Shown here: one piece after another, positions 22,478 to 35,159 of the stretch | How positions within the stretch are numbered: position 1 is the stretch's first letter | How the letters are laid out: each line of letters begins with the position of its first letter | Assembly: GCA_945859605.1 (NCBI GenBank) | Contig: OX243817.1 | Location: 28,913,503-28,977,502 of the forward strand | Length of the DNA stretch: 64,000 nt | Direction of reading: 5' to 3' | Origin: Lumbricus rubellus | Taxonomy: Eukaryota > Annelida > Clitellata > Crassiclitellata > Lumbricidae | Position numbers and translations under genes: made by a program | The notes under the pieces: generated by a model | Told to the model about the DNA's origin: nothing | Databases searched by the model: none | What the model saw: the letters and a program-made list of their open reading frames with translations, nothing else

Positions 22478-22776
22478 TAATTCATATAGTCTATATTATA
22501 TCAGCTTTGAGAAAACAATGAAAACGCATTTTCTGTGAATGAACGGAGGATATGTTTTACGATCGACAGACGATTATACAAACGACATCCAACCAACCAA
22601 TGGCAGACGTGTATGGCAGTCACGTGTGAATCGTTGATTGGAAAAGAAGGCAGAGGGCAAAGGTCGATATTACGTCATGTCAACCGACATGTGACATGTT
22701 CTAACGGAAGACAGATCGCAGCTATCATAAACTGAGACACGAGAATAAATGGAGCGCCAGACTCTAATTTGTAGCA
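22478..22776. other. Unassigned interval
   Basis: Short gene-free DNA between the mariner element and a CAGA microsatellite; nothing recognised. Confidence 0.5.
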
Positions 22777-23136
22777 AGACAGGCAGACAGACAGACAGAT
22801 AGACAGACAGACAGACGGACAGGCAGATAGACAGATAGAAAAAAGACAGAAAGACAGGCAGCCAGACTGACAAACAGACAGGCAAACAGACAGACAAACA
22901 GACTGGCAGACCGCAGACAGGCAGGCAGACAGACAGACAGACAGACAGGCAAACAGACAGGCAGACAGACAGACAGGCAAACAGACAGACAAACAGACAG
23001 ACTACAGAGGCAGACAGACAGGCAGACAGACAGGCAGACAGACAGGCAGACAAACAGGCAGACAATCGGACATACAGACAGGCAGACAGACAATCGGACA
23101 TACAGACAGGCAGACAGACAGGCAAATAGACTGACG
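22777..23136. repeat. (CAGA/CAGG)n microsatellite
   Basis: About 360 bp of imperfect CAGA and CAGG tetramers. The Cys/Leu/Ser-rich reading frames on the minus strand are artefacts. Confidence 0.95.
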
Positions 23137-23487
23137 AGTAAGTGGTTTGAGGACTGTGGAAATCAGATATTAAGTGGCTCCACAGACAGATAGCGAAATA
23201 GAGAGCTCTAGCCGTGTCAAGGCAGTTAAAGATTTATTACTTGTGTAAAAGTAGTTGTTAACCTCCAGAAAGAGTATCTATAGGGTCTCATGATCTCTTC
23301 CCCGCTCTGCTTCTTCCCTCTTCCGCTGCAGTGCATACCATAGACATAATAATATATTACTATTATTAAAGGTAAGATGACTATGGGGCATACCCTCCCA
23401 GGTTGTTTGATGCTCAAATATCGACCATCCGACCTCCAGTCCTCCACCTTCTCCATCGTCTAAGTTGCACATTTTCAATTAAATACT

Positions 23488-23700
23488 TTTTTATTGCAGC
23501 ATGCAGGGCACACAAGATGACAGCAAATGTAGAAAATAAGAATGCATTGGCTACAAATGGAGGCTCTATGGCCTCTAATGGGATTGAGATTCCCCTGGGG
23601 AGGGTAACCTATAAGTATAACATTCTCCAAGGAGAGTTAACCAAGAGAGCCGATTGAATAAATTAAATCAGGTGTTGACAGATTACAAGGAAGTTTAAAT
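23488..23700 (-). repeat. Jockey-like LINE 3' UTR fragment
   Basis: The stretch TGCATTGGCTACAAATGG through GGGGAGGGTAACC to GTTGACAGATTACA matches, with divergence, the 3' UTR at 26330-26490 of the LINE described below (same orientation). It is a 5'-truncated second copy. Confidence 0.75.
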
Positions 23701-24479
23701 TCATTAGGGCCTATAGGCCTATGTATATACATGTATATATATACCGGTAGAGGAGTCTATGATCTATATACACATACATTGTACATGCACACGTACACAC
23801 AGTTACGCACACGTATACGCACGCATACGCACAGAGTGCCACAGACGCGATTGCCTACACACATGCGCACCCACACGCGCAAACACACGCGCACCTACAC
23901 ACACGCACCTACACACACGCACATACATAAGTATTATACATATATATGTATATATATGTATATATAATTATATGTATATATATATATATATGCGGATGTT
24001 GACAATTAACAAAGAAATTTTTTTAAGTAAACAATCAGAGAGCGAGAATCTGTTTCGTGTCCGCAGTCAGTTCTGTTTCGACCAGATGTTCTTGTTTTAA
24101 TGGCCTGAGGATAATAAATTAAACAAATATACGGCAAACCTCGTGAAATCTCGATCGCCTTGAGATTTAAGTTCTTATTATAAATCCTAAGAAGTGAAAC
24201 AACTTGTTGCGATGAAATTTATTATCGAAAGAAAACGAAGGACGTTCGTTACTGTTCACGTGATCTAGTTTTCAACCCTATAAATTCCCTACGACAGATA
24301 GTTTTCTGCTCCAGTTTTCAGTCATGGTCTGTATACAGAGTATTATATACAGTTAGGTCTATCATACCCTGTTGACCATTTATGGGGCGAGGAAATGGCT
24401 GAATCGTTGCTCGCTCGCTGGCACGAGGATGAGTCGGACGCTAGCCCCATAAGGCTGGTTTCACTGCTATAGGAGCGAC
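23700..24479. other. Unassigned interval with CA- and TA-rich runs
   Basis: ACACAC/CGCAC-rich sequence at about 23790-23930 and a TA-rich run at 23935-23990; the rest is ordinary AT-rich DNA without a gene. Confidence 0.5.
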
Positions 24480-24835
<356 letters not shown>

Positions 24836-25134
24836 GTTCCTGGGACTTTCTCGTGCTTAAGAACTTCTTTCTTCTGGAACAAATTAATCTTTCCCTGACA
24901 ATAATATTCATTCCGATTGTTTCCACTGATTTCGTCTGCATACACTGCACACGTTTTCCGTTTATAATCATCTCAAGTCTCTCTTGTTTAGATTAGTTGG
25001 ACGGTTGAAGTAAGTAAGCCAACGTTTTTGTGCGTCGATTGAAAGGAGCTAAATAAATAATTTGTAACATTGCATCAATCTGCGTTGTCACGTTTACATT
25101 AGGCTACTGCAGAGCTTTATGCTTTGTTATATGA

Positions 25135-25245
25135 ATGTATGCATGTATGCAACTATGCATGTATGCAATGCATGTATGCATGTACGCTTGTATGCATGTA
25201 TGCATGCATGCATGTATGCATGTATGCATGTATGCATGTATAGAC
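25135..25245. repeat. ATGCATGT octamer repeat
   Basis: Short array of GTATGCAT/GCATGTAT units leading into the next minisatellite. Confidence 0.9.
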
Positions 25246-25690
25246 CGACAGACAGACATACATTCAAACAGACAGACAGACATACATTCAAACAGACAGA
25301 CATACATTCAAACAGACAAACAGACATACATTCAAACAGACAGACAGACATACATTCAAACAGACAGACAGACGTACATTCAAACAGACAGATAGACATA
25401 CATTCAAACAGACAGACAGACATACATTCAAACAGACAGACAGACATACATTCAAACAGACAAACAGACATACATTCAAACAGACAAACAGACATACATT
25501 CAAACAGACAGACAGACATACATTCAAACAGACAAACAGACATACATTCAAACAGACAGACATACATTCAAACAGACAAACAGACATACATTCAAACAGA
25601 CAAACAGACATACATTCAAACAGACAAGCAGACATACATTCAAACAGACAAATATACATACATTCAAACAGACAAACAGACAGATAGACA
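25246..25690. repeat. ACATACATTCAAACAGACAG minisatellite
   Basis: About 20 head-to-tail copies of a 20- or 24-bp unit (CAGACATACATTCAAACAGA with an optional extra CAGA or CAAA). Open in all frames because unit lengths vary by 4 bp without creating stops. Confidence 0.96.
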
Positions 25691-26264
25691 GTCAAAGAGG
25701 TCGTCCTTGGGAATCCTCAGTCTGCTGCACGTCCTTCATGTTTGATTGTGTTCCTTTTTCTTCTCTGGAAAATGACGAGGAAGAGTCTGTCTCGAATTAT
25801 TGTTCAAAGCAGATGAACTTATGGACCTTCCTGTCCGGATCCTCTACAGACTGAACATGGAGGTCTGTGTAGTAGCCACAGGTCACCGAGGTCATCCGTA
25901 TTTAACTCCAAGGCGGTCGTATAATGGCACGGATGAAACCCGAGTCCCCTCAGCAAGGGTTCTGCGCTGCAGACTCTAGTGTTGGAAATAAATGTTCCGC
26001 AGTCAAATAGAGGTTTGAAGAGCACAGACAGCTGTAACTTCTAGACACCAGGTGATGAGGAGCATGATGATGTAGTCGTGAAGTGCAATCGTGGATACAG
26101 AGTGTGCCAAAATTGATGCGTGTATGAAGACCATGGTGTATTGAACGTCGGTGGTGGGCTGGTTGGTTATTGCTCGGCGAATGGCCAGTGTCGATAGGCA
26201 TGATGGGAATGATGGGCAGCACGTGTGGCAATCGCTATCCATAATTATGAGTGCATAACTTCCT
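25691..26264. other. Unassigned interval
   Basis: No gene recognised; moderately GC-balanced DNA between a minisatellite and a LINE tail. Confidence 0.5.
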
Positions 26265-27361
26265 TACAATACAATACAATACAATACAATTCACTTTATT
26301 GCAACCAGAAAACAAGAAAACAATAAAAGTACAAAACATGCATGCATTGGCTACAAAGGGGGGCCCAAAAGGGATGGACATCCCGCTGGGAAGGGTCACC
26401 CAAGTAAAAAAGTCCCAAGAAAAATTAATCAAGATAGCTTAAAAGAAAGAGACTAAAACAAATTAGGTGATGACAGATTGCAGAAAAGCTTATATTGTCA
26501 AGAGCATATAGAGAAACAAACTTAACTAAGTACTTAACTAAAATCTTAACTACACATGGTCATGTGCACTTCAAGTAGCATTAGTGGAGGAGAGTAGAAG
26601 AACACGAAGTTACTTTTTAAATACCTGCAGACTACTCGATTGACGAATGTCAATTGGTATTGTGTTCCATACTTTAGTGCCATAAGATTTAATAGTAAAC
26701 CGCCTAGTATTAGATTGAGCTTTGACAGGGCGAAAAATTAAGCAGATGAATTCCTAGTGAAATGCGAATGGATGTTAGAGGCGTGAGGGAGGTAACCTTG
26801 GAATACCGAAGGAAGGAGACCGTGTTCGAGTCGAAAAAAGAACTCGCTAATTTGGAGATCCTTTATCTGGTCAATTTTCAGGAGATGAAGTTCATTAAAG
26901 GAAGGGCCAGTGTGTTCCCGTTTACGAATACCCGCAATTATACGAACAGCCCTCTTCTGTAAGATTACAAGTTTATGAAGCCTGGATTCGTATGTCGATG
27001 CCCAAACAAGGTTGCAATATGTGAGGTAGGGGTAGACAAGGGTATAATACAAATTCATTCTAATTGTCTTTGGCAAGATATAAGCAACGCGGGAAATAAT
27101 ACCAATATTTTTAGCAATTTTAGTTGCAATTTGATTAATATGAACTTTCCAGGTCAAATGTTGATCTATATGCACACCTAAGAATTTTGTAGATTCAACT
27201 TGATTGATGGAAATATCATCAATAAGCAAACAGAGATTGTCATTTGGCTTTATTTTCCGGTGGACTCTTTCCCCATAACACCGACTTTCTTCACAGCCAA
27301 TATTTTGATATAGGCCTATTCTCACCAGAATATATATTTGTATGACGTCTTCCAAGTGCAT
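26265..27361 (-). mobile_element. 5'-truncated jockey/CR1-like LINE
   Basis: On the minus strand the reverse transcriptase thumb and C-terminal region is readable at 27300-26739: STKFLGVHIDQHLTW, a LYYTLVYPYLTYCNLVW segment and QKRAVRIIAG. After TRNSSA near 26740 a stop/frameshift intervenes and homology resumes with NTRRFTIKSYGTKVWN. A further stop follows VFKK. The 3' UTR ends in a (TTGTA)n tail on the minus strand (ACAAT repeats at 26265-26290 on the + strand). The catalytic palm is missing, so the copy is dead on arrival. Jockey-like clades share this FLGV...YGxxVWN order; finer placement needs a search. Confidence 0.88.
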
Positions 27362-28814
27362 ATAAAAATAATAGGCTATAGTGTAGACCTACATTGTATA
27401 TTATAAACTATGTAGTTCTAGCTTAAAATGCTGTATACACAAAATTTAATAGACCTATGACCTAATAATAGGCCTAAGAGTATTTGTTCAGACTTAGCAC
27501 AAATATCATGTATAATTTGTATACATGTGTGTAGGGCCTATAGGCCATAATTATATTATCATATTAAATTATACACAGAGCTATTTATTAATGCATGTAA
27601 GATATTTCATATTATAATATATATATATATATATATATGCATATTATGCAGACTTTTGAGGCTAGAATTGTGTAAAATGTGCATTGGAAGAATATTTATG
27701 TAGGCCTATCGGGATTCCATTTGGTCGAAAATATATCAACACACCTGTCTTGTATATATAGGGCGATTGAAGTTTGTCAGACTGAGTAAGCACGTTGTCT
27801 GTTCTGTAGGTATCATAGATTTGTAAGCAGACTTGAAGCAGTAAGTCTTGATATAGGCTACTTTCTAATCATTATTATTTATGTAGTTGATGAGAGGTTG
27901 AGACTCGAGACCACTCCGAGCTGAATCCGAGACAGCTTTGACGCGGAACCGTTCGTTGTAACTTGATTCATTATAGGCTATATGTAATATCCTTGTCGGT
28001 TGATTATTACTAAAGTAGGTTATCGGTGATATCCATTTCTTAAACGTACTTCGAGTGGTACTTCAAATGTACCATATAAATAGTACATCAAATGTTAATG
28101 TACCTTGATCAAATGTACTTCGAATAGCGGTAAAAAGTTGCTTTGAATAGTAGGTTAAAAATAGCCCTTTACTTCGAACTATAGACGTTCAACATTGCGT
28201 AAATCGTGAAAGTACATGTATTTGGGCAAATATTAGCACAAAATGTCGAAGGTTGCTTCAGCCTTTTATTAGCCCTGTGGCGCTAGAGAAATGAGCAGTA
28301 GGATAGATGATGGACGCCTTGAATGGCTGCCAGACAGTAATGTCATGTGATCATCCGTAGCCTACATTGGCCTATATATATATGCACCGAATTGTTATCA
28401 TTCTGCGTTCGTGTCAGTTTGAAATAATAGACAAAGAATGATGATTAAGTAAGTAAGTATTTTTCCCCAAGGCACCGAATCTACCACAAGACCATTGTAT
28501 TATTATTATCACCATCATCATCATCTCGACTGAAATTTTGTCTTCGCTGACCTGCTACATGCATGTGGTAATTCGATCTGGCATCTTGATGCACTTTGCT
28601 TTTAATCGAGGCGGCCATATATAGATCTATGCCTCGTGCATTTTATAAACGGCGCTATAGAAAAAATTTCATAGGCATTTTATCGGATTGGATTTCTATT
28701 ATTATCGGTTCGTTATACTCGATAAAAATGAAGTCGAGAAAGTTCAGTGCATTGACGTCATTTGTCCATTAAGCTTGTGCAGCTGATCTAATGCGCAGCT
28801 TCTGATGCATATGC
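27362..28814. other. Unassigned AT-rich interval
   Basis: No gene recognised. A TA run lies at 27618-27640, and a GTACTTCGAA/AATGTAC-rich stretch at 28040-28150. A possible SINE tail, AAACGGCGCTATAGAAAAAA, lies near 28648. Confidence 0.45.
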
Positions 28815-29100
28815 TCTGATCGATCATCCATCCATCCACCCGTCCATATCCACCCATCCAAACATCCATCCATTTATAACCATCCATCCAAACATCCATC
28901 CATTCATATCCATCCATCCATCCAAACATCCATCCAATCATCCATTCATCCGTCCATCCAAACATCCATCCAATCATCCAATCATCCGTCCATCCATCCA
29001 TCCATCCATCCATCCATCCATCCATCCATCCATTCATCTATCCGTCCATCGGTCCATCCATCCACCCATTCATCCAACCAGCCATCCATCAATCCATCCG
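28815..29100. repeat. (CATC)n microsatellite with CAAACATC units
   Basis: About 285 bp of CATC tetramers with recurrent CCAAACATCCATCC blocks. Confidence 0.95.
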
Positions 29101-30629
29101 TAAGAACAGGTGTTCACCCAATCATTCAATCGCAAGCTAAGCCAGATGCTACTGGGTATAATAGACGTATATTATACCTGGAAAGTACTTCCCAGCATTT
29201 GGAAGAGATATCTCGCCGTCCAGTCCCACCATCCAGGTTCCAACGTATAATATTCTTCTACGTATCACTATCAATGGAATTGCTTGCTTGTAGACTATAG
29301 CAGAGAAAAGGTAATTAGTATGAGATGGCTACGAGCAATAAGGGCAATATCATACATCATCCAAGTACTAAAGCCTCATAGACATCCAGCGCTTAATCTA
29401 GGCATATCCAGGGGTCAAAGTCCCCCCTCCAGAAGTGATTCATCAGAAATTTTTTAATGATAATAGTTTTTACTTGCTGTCTACATTAATGTATTACGTG
29501 AACTCGTAGAAAATATTGTGATTTTATTAACCACTATTAGACTATTATAGGCCTATGCTTATGGACTGATTATATTATTTACTATTATAATAGGCCTATA
29601 TATGATACTATCATGTCAGAATGAGTATAATTTACTCTTATTATTTGTACAAATATTAATAATTTTATGCAACTAGTAGTGCCAATTACATGGCTTCTCT
29701 CAGTGCTACATGTATATCTTTCAGGTTTCAAACTGTCAAATTTCAAAATGCTTTGCTCTTTGAACATTTATTAAAGCAACATCATCACTAAATACAATAC
29801 TAAATTAGATTAAAGCAACATCATTACTACAATACTAAATGCATGGCTTCTCAATTCTGGTAGCTTAGTAGTTCGTGTTTTCTCATGGGGGAAGGGTACA
29901 TCCCACTCCCAAACCTCCTCTCTTCCCGGAGCTATATATACGCGCCTCTGCGATCGTGCGTGAGACTCTCGTTTGTCCCCTCCCCAGAAACCTTGATTTC
30001 CCACAGGAGGGGGGCTTTAATTTATAGATACAACATAATAGAAGAAGAGTCGGTATATATCATGGATAAGTATCATAAGTAGTAAGTACATCAAGAGAAT
30101 TAAGCACAGTGTGAGTACCGAGTATTATAGCCTATTGTCTGTTGATACATGAACGAAACTCGTTACAATCGTATATCTGCAGGACTGTGAAGTTAATTAA
30201 TTATTTTAAGCTGTGTTCGAAGTGCTATATAAATCTAATCACACTTTGCAATATGTGGATCTCGTATACGAAATTTTTATCCGAAGCTGGACTGCAGCAG
30301 TACTTCGAATTGAAATATCAATTAAAGCATTCAAACTAATTTTGCACGAGACAGAGCTTTGGCTTGTTTTAGTTAGTCAGAATTAGTCGCATGGCTTACT
30401 TTTTAAACTTATAAGTTTAATTATGTTATCGTTTTACGTTGCATGTTTTATGTTTTATCAGATGATAAAAATTCATACATAGCCTACATAGCCTATGATC
30501 CTCTTTAAAAGCCTGCATAGAAATAAATAAATCTAATGAATTACACTGCAGCTAACCATGTTGACATGGCCCATGGGTATACATTTAAGCCCTTCTGGCC
30601 ATCTTCTTTTATTGCGTCTGGCATAGGCC
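29101..30629. other. Unassigned interval
   Basis: No supported gene. GTGCTATATAAATC near 30221 resembles the dispersed LINE/SINE tail. The CCAGGGGTCAAAGTCCCCCC stretch near 29410 resembles hAT-type subterminal DNA but has no partner end. Confidence 0.45.
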
Positions 30630-30630
30630 T

Positions 30631-30691
<61 letters not shown>

Positions 30692-30718
30692 TGTGTGTGT
30701 ATGTGTGTGTGTGTGTGT
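30630..30718. repeat. (GT)n microsatellite
   Basis: About 44 GT dinucleotides with GAG and TATG interruptions. Confidence 0.97.
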
Positions 30719-31014
30719 ACATGTTTCGGTTTGTCTTCCCGATTACTAATAAAGGAAGATAGAGGTATTTAATATAAAATATCTTCGTTTATTATCATAT
30801 ACATTATAGATAGAGTGATACCACGGTAGACTGTATTATTATAATGTAATATATATTTTATGTGCGTGTGCTTGTCAGATGCAAATAAAGACTAGACTAC
30901 CTACTTACTTTGAGGAGGGGACCACAGATAAAATACTGTTTATGGTTGATTGATCGATTGATTAAACAGGAGAGAAGGATAGAAAAACAGAGTTCTATAT
31001 AAATTGCCCCGCTG

Positions 31015-31202
31015 CCGTGCGGGTCGGTGGTCATCACTAAAGGCTAGGTCCACAGCCGACAACTGTGGTTGACGTCAGGAAGGGCATCCGGTCACTAAAA
31101 ACCTGCTTCAAATCATATCAATGCCATGGATCTCACTACATATGGGTGGCTGACCCCTCCCCAGCGAGGGACTAATTCAAGCCCGAAGGAAAAGAAGAAG
31201 TT
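31015..31202 (+). repeat. LINE/SINE 3' end (GGAAGGGCATCCGG type)
   Basis: Contains TGACGTCAGGAAGGGCATCC, then GCGAGGGACTAATTCAAGCC and a GAAGAAG end. This is a common 3' UTR layout of metazoan LINEs and their SINEs (AGGAAGGGCATCCGG ... GACAAGC). No coding part is attached. Confidence 0.6.
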
Positions 31203-31855
31203 CTATATAAATTATATTCTCTCATACACACTAGTATTACGAGAAATGAAAAATATATAGAAGAGTGAAGTGACAGGAGGAGGAGGAAGGGCGTGTACAG
31301 ATGTGGGATAGGCCTACATGGTATATGAGAACGGGAAAACTATATATCTATAAAGAACGAGAAAGGGAGTCTCGACTATATATATTATCTATAGATGGGA
31401 CTGACAGATTACAGGAAGGCAACAGCGCTGCTCGAGGAGGAGGAGAAAGAGCCAGAGAGGTGGAAATCATAAAGTTGGAGTATCATGTTCACAGACGAGA
31501 TGGATACACGGCTGCAGCAGACACAAGAATAAAGCCATGCAAAGATAGACGCAGAGATTAGAATGAAACGTCAGACGATACAATCATGGAGAAGCGTCAT
31601 AAGAGCATGCAGAAGATGTGCATTTGCAACTCAGCAATGATAGCCATTTATTCCATCAGAAGAAGAAGGAGATGATAGTCCATGATATCCATCTTCTCGG
31701 CGGCAACATATTCGGCCTGTAAGACCTGCTGCCGCTGCTGCATGCCTCCGGGGGACTTATAAAGATTCTCCACGCGCGCCATGCATCAGAAGTATTATAC
31801 GCCGCAAATACATCAGCATGTCAGACGTGTTTCATACGCATGCATGTATTGTAGG
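31203..31855. other. Unassigned interval
   Basis: No gene recognised; GA-rich stretches at 31340-31470, otherwise ordinary sequence. Confidence 0.45.
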
Positions 31856-32106
31856 CCTATACACATAGGCGTACGGGAGATTTCATCAGTGGGGGGTCAA
31901 AGATTTTACTTGTGCCCGAAAAATAAATCTCGTGGTGGGAAATACTATTTTTCCCAGACAAAAAAGTTGAAATATGTCGTGAAAAATACAATTTTTTAGT
32001 ATTTACCCGGGTCTGCTTGCCCGAAAAAACAGACTTGCCCGAAATTGGGGGGGGGGAGGGGCATTTGCCCCTCTGGACCCCCGCCTCGTACGCCTATGCC
32101 TATATA
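31856..32106. mobile_element. hAT-like MITE with near-perfect 8-bp duplication
   Basis: The element proper is 31864-32098 (235 bp). Its ends are inverted: CATAGGCGTACG on the left and CGTACGCCTATG on the right. Flanks are CCTATACA (31856-31863) and CCTATATA (32099-32106), an 8-bp duplication with one change. Internal subterminal motifs TTGCCCGAAA and GGGGGG/CCCCCC occur on both sides. No coding capacity. Confidence 0.85.
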
Positions 32107-33386
32107 TATATATATATATACACGTAGGCCTATGCCAAATGTGCATTGTATACGATATTATCGCATGGCATGTTATGTGGTATAAGCGCAAATATGTTGA
32201 TAGAATACAAAACTTACCATTGCAAAAACCATAGCAGTGGTGGGAGGGAGAGAGAGGGAGAGAGGGACAGACAGACAGATATACAAAGACAGAGACAGAC
32301 AGAGACAGACAGACAGAAAGAGAGTGAGAGAGAGTGAGAGAGACAGACGGGTATAGACAGACAGACAAAGACAGAGACAGAGAAGCGGAGAGAGAGAGCA
32401 TGCGATAAATATTGTAGCCTATATTTCAAGAGAGAGAAAGAGACAGGGAGAGGAAGAAAGGAAGAAAGGAAGGAAAGAAGGGTGGGTGAGGGAAGATGAG
32501 AATGAGAGTGATGAACAGGTACATTGGTGATACAGAGACAGTCGGATACAGAAACAAGCACTGAGACACTCAGAAAAAGATGCGTGTGTATTGTAGCTAA
32601 ACCACCTAGTCGGCTTTCACTGCGTCCCAAATCATCGAGATGTTGGTGTTATTGGGGGCGGATGCGCTGATGGGTATAGACGGGGAGTGGCGGCGGTGGG
32701 GGGGGGCTGATGCAATGCGGGGGCGAGGCACCCGGATACAGCGACGCAGGGATCCGGCAGGGTGCAATTTATGGCGGGAAGCAGCGGGGGGGAGAGTGGG
32801 AAGAGCGCGGTCATGTCCGGGAATGGTTTACACGCGAAAAAAAGGCGCGAAAGTATCGGATGATGATGGTGGGTGGGGGGGTGCGATCTTTGGGTTTATG
32901 GGCTGAAGAAAAGCAGAGAACAAACGCGGAAATACTGGGTCTGATGCGAAAGGACAGGCCTGTGAGGACTGTGTTATATATACATGTATATATATATATT
33001 ATGCCAAAGAGACAAATGCATCGCATGAGGCATGTGATTTGCGGAACTCATTCCTATCATGTGCACTAATTGGGCATGCATACGATAGGGCCATCTACCC
33101 ATCCCATGCACTCCAACCCCCCATCTTATACCCCCCCCCCCTTCAGTGGGTAATTATATATTTGGCACAAACAAACAAGCGTTGACTACTGACTGATGAC
33201 TTTGGCATGCACAGTAAAAACATTGTTTTAGATTACAATTATTACATTATCAGCTATACATGCATAAGCTTATAATTATGGCTTGACTGTTACAGTAGGC
33301 CTAATTAAGGCTTTTCAACTGCATAGTTTAACTCAGTGAAGTTTATTAACTGCAGCGTGGTTTTAACTCATTACTTCCTCGATCAA
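32107..33386. other. Unassigned interval
   Basis: GAGA/CAGA-rich DNA at 32240-32480, a GC-rich stretch at 32650-32900 without a recognisable protein, and AT-rich DNA to the right. The 88- and 119-codon frames at 32640-33069 show no familiar motif. Confidence 0.45.
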
Positions 33387-33390
33387 CACA

Positions 33391-33462
<72 letters not shown>

Positions 33463-33496
33463 CGCACACACAGACGCACAAACCCACACACACAAT
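33387..33496. repeat. (CA)n microsatellite
   Basis: CACACA run with CGCA and AGAC interruptions at its right end. Confidence 0.96.
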
Positions 33497-33744
33497 AATT
33501 ATATATCATACGATTTTGTACCTTATGCATTATGGGATTTTGTTACCTTTCATAAGAAGTCACTGAATTGCATTTCTGCTGTCTTTTCTGTTAGTATAGT
33601 TAAGATTTAATTGTCTTCTGTCATTTGCGTTCGGGTCAATTGTTTCAATATAATGCATAACTGTACAGTGTACAGTGTATACTGCATGTGACCGGTTGCG
33701 GTCTGTCAACAGGATCGTTCAATAACGAAAATATTTTTAAAAAA

Positions 33745-33759
33745 GTAATAATGATGATG

Positions 33760-33796
<37 letters not shown>
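33745..33796. repeat. (TAA)n tract 1
   Basis: TAA repeat adjoining the 5' truncation point of LINE copy A. Confidence 0.95.
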
Positions 33797-33799
<3 letters not shown>

Positions 33800-34075
33800 T
33801 ATCTGTCAATAACAACCTCACATGACTTCATTCCGCTGGCCCTGGAGACACTAGGTCCCATCAATTCTAGGGGAATTGATATGTTAATCGATTTAGGTCG
33901 GCACTTGTCACGGGCGTCTGACGATCCGAGGGAGACGTCGTTCCTATTCCAAAGACTGTCAGTACTTATTCAGCGTTTTAACGCTGTGGCCTTCACGGGT
34001 TCTTTCGCTAACAGTATGCCCGATTTGGGAGAGGGAGGCTATAAATTGGCATAGTAACCTTTTGTAACATGACGA
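33797..34075 (+). mobile_element. TAA-associated LINE, copy A (3' end only)
   Basis: Encodes HDFIPLALETLGPINSRGID, then LIDLGRHLSR, DPRETSFLFQRLS and [13 protein letters not shown], ending at the TAG at 34052-34054. This is the C-terminus of the ORF seen in full at copy C. A 20-bp UTR passes into a (TAA)n tail. The 5' truncation lies directly against another TAA tract. Confidence 0.87.
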
Positions 34076-34083
34076 ATAATAGC

Positions 34084-34114
<31 letters not shown>

Positions 34115-34147
34115 TTTCTCTCACCTGGATTGACGCCTCCGCTAGTC

Positions 34148-34182
<35 letters not shown>

Positions 34183-34197
34183 TATTATTATATAATA
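34076..34197. repeat. (TAA)n tracts 2 and 3 with a 34-bp island
   Basis: Two TAA tracts are separated by a unique 34-bp island at about 34114-34147 (TTTCTCTCACCTGGATTGAC...). The right tract ends in TAT/ATT-rich DNA before copy B. Confidence 0.92.
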
Positions 34198-34205
34198 TAT
34201 AATTA

Positions 34206-35090
34206 TAATTATTAATCAGTGCCAACACTGATCCACTCAATCGGGCAAGGTTGGGCGCGGTGACATCGCCCCACGCTGGAGACTGGCTCTCGACTGTACC
34301 CGTGGTCGCTTGTGGATTGGGTCTCAGCAATGAGGCCGTGCGAGTCGCAGTCGGCCTCCGACTGGGACTCGAACTCTGTACACCGCATCAATGTCAGTGC
34401 GGTGAGATCGCCGATCCGGGAGGCCACCACGGGCTTGTATGCCGACGATCTGCAGGGAGAGCTGCACGCCACTTCGCTCTGAATGACACTATCTGGAGAG
34501 CTCTTGTAAAAGCAGACATTCCAAGCTCTAAAGAACCACCGGGCCTGATCCGCACAGACGGCAAGAGACCGGACGGAGCAACATTGGTCCCCTGGGCGAG
34601 GGGCAGGTATGTCGCATGGGATGCAACATCCATCCATACCTGTGCTACCTCCTACCTCAGCATTACGTCATCAATGCCTGGAGGAGCAGCCGAACATGCC
34701 GCGAACCGGAAGTGCGCTAAATATTCAACCCTTCCGACCACCCATGATTTCGTCCCCATCGCCATCGAATCGCTGGGCCCCCTCAATCGGACAGGACGTG
34801 AATTCTTGATGGAGTTGGGGCGCCGCATGACTGCCGTCTCTGGGGACCCTCGGGAAACTTTGCACTTATTTCAACGTTTGTCAATTTGCACCCAGAGATT
34901 TAATGCCATAGCATTCAGAGGCACATTCGCACAACTCACCGGGGTCGAGGACGACTGATCTGTCTAATTTACACCAGTTTTAGTTGAACGAAACAATTAG
35001 CACATTATGCCTGTGTTTGTCAGGCGTTCTCTGTTCATCGCGCACAGTTAATTGATGTTGCACTGTTTGAAACGGAAATAAATGATTCTT
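34206..35090 (+). mobile_element. TAA-associated LINE, copy B (5'-truncated)
   Basis: An open frame from the truncation point (about 34206) to TGA at 34956-34958 encodes about 245 aa. It contains the module SPHAGDWLS, a CQCG...HHGLVC zinc motif, GKRPDGATLVPWARGR, WDATS and [18 protein letters not shown]. It corresponds to the last 40% of copy C with many substitutions, so it belongs to a related but distinct subfamily. The 3' UTR of about 130 bp ends in (TAA)n. Confidence 0.9.
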
Positions 35091-35099
35091 ATAATAATG

Positions 35100-35158
<59 letters not shown>
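35091..35158. repeat. (TAA)n tract 4
   Basis: Tail of copy B and left border of copy C. Its translation as poly-Ile at the start of the next ORF is an artefact. Confidence 0.96.

Positions 35159-35159
<1 letters not shown>

Noticed and set aside
25119..25745. Repetitive protein or CRISPR-like array
   Set aside because: The 20/24-bp units have no unique spacers and the genome is eukaryotic; it is an ordinary minisatellite.
32640..33069. GC-rich 88- and 119-codon ORFs
   Set aside because: No domain, no splice context and Gly/Arg-biased composition typical of chance frames in GC-rich DNA.
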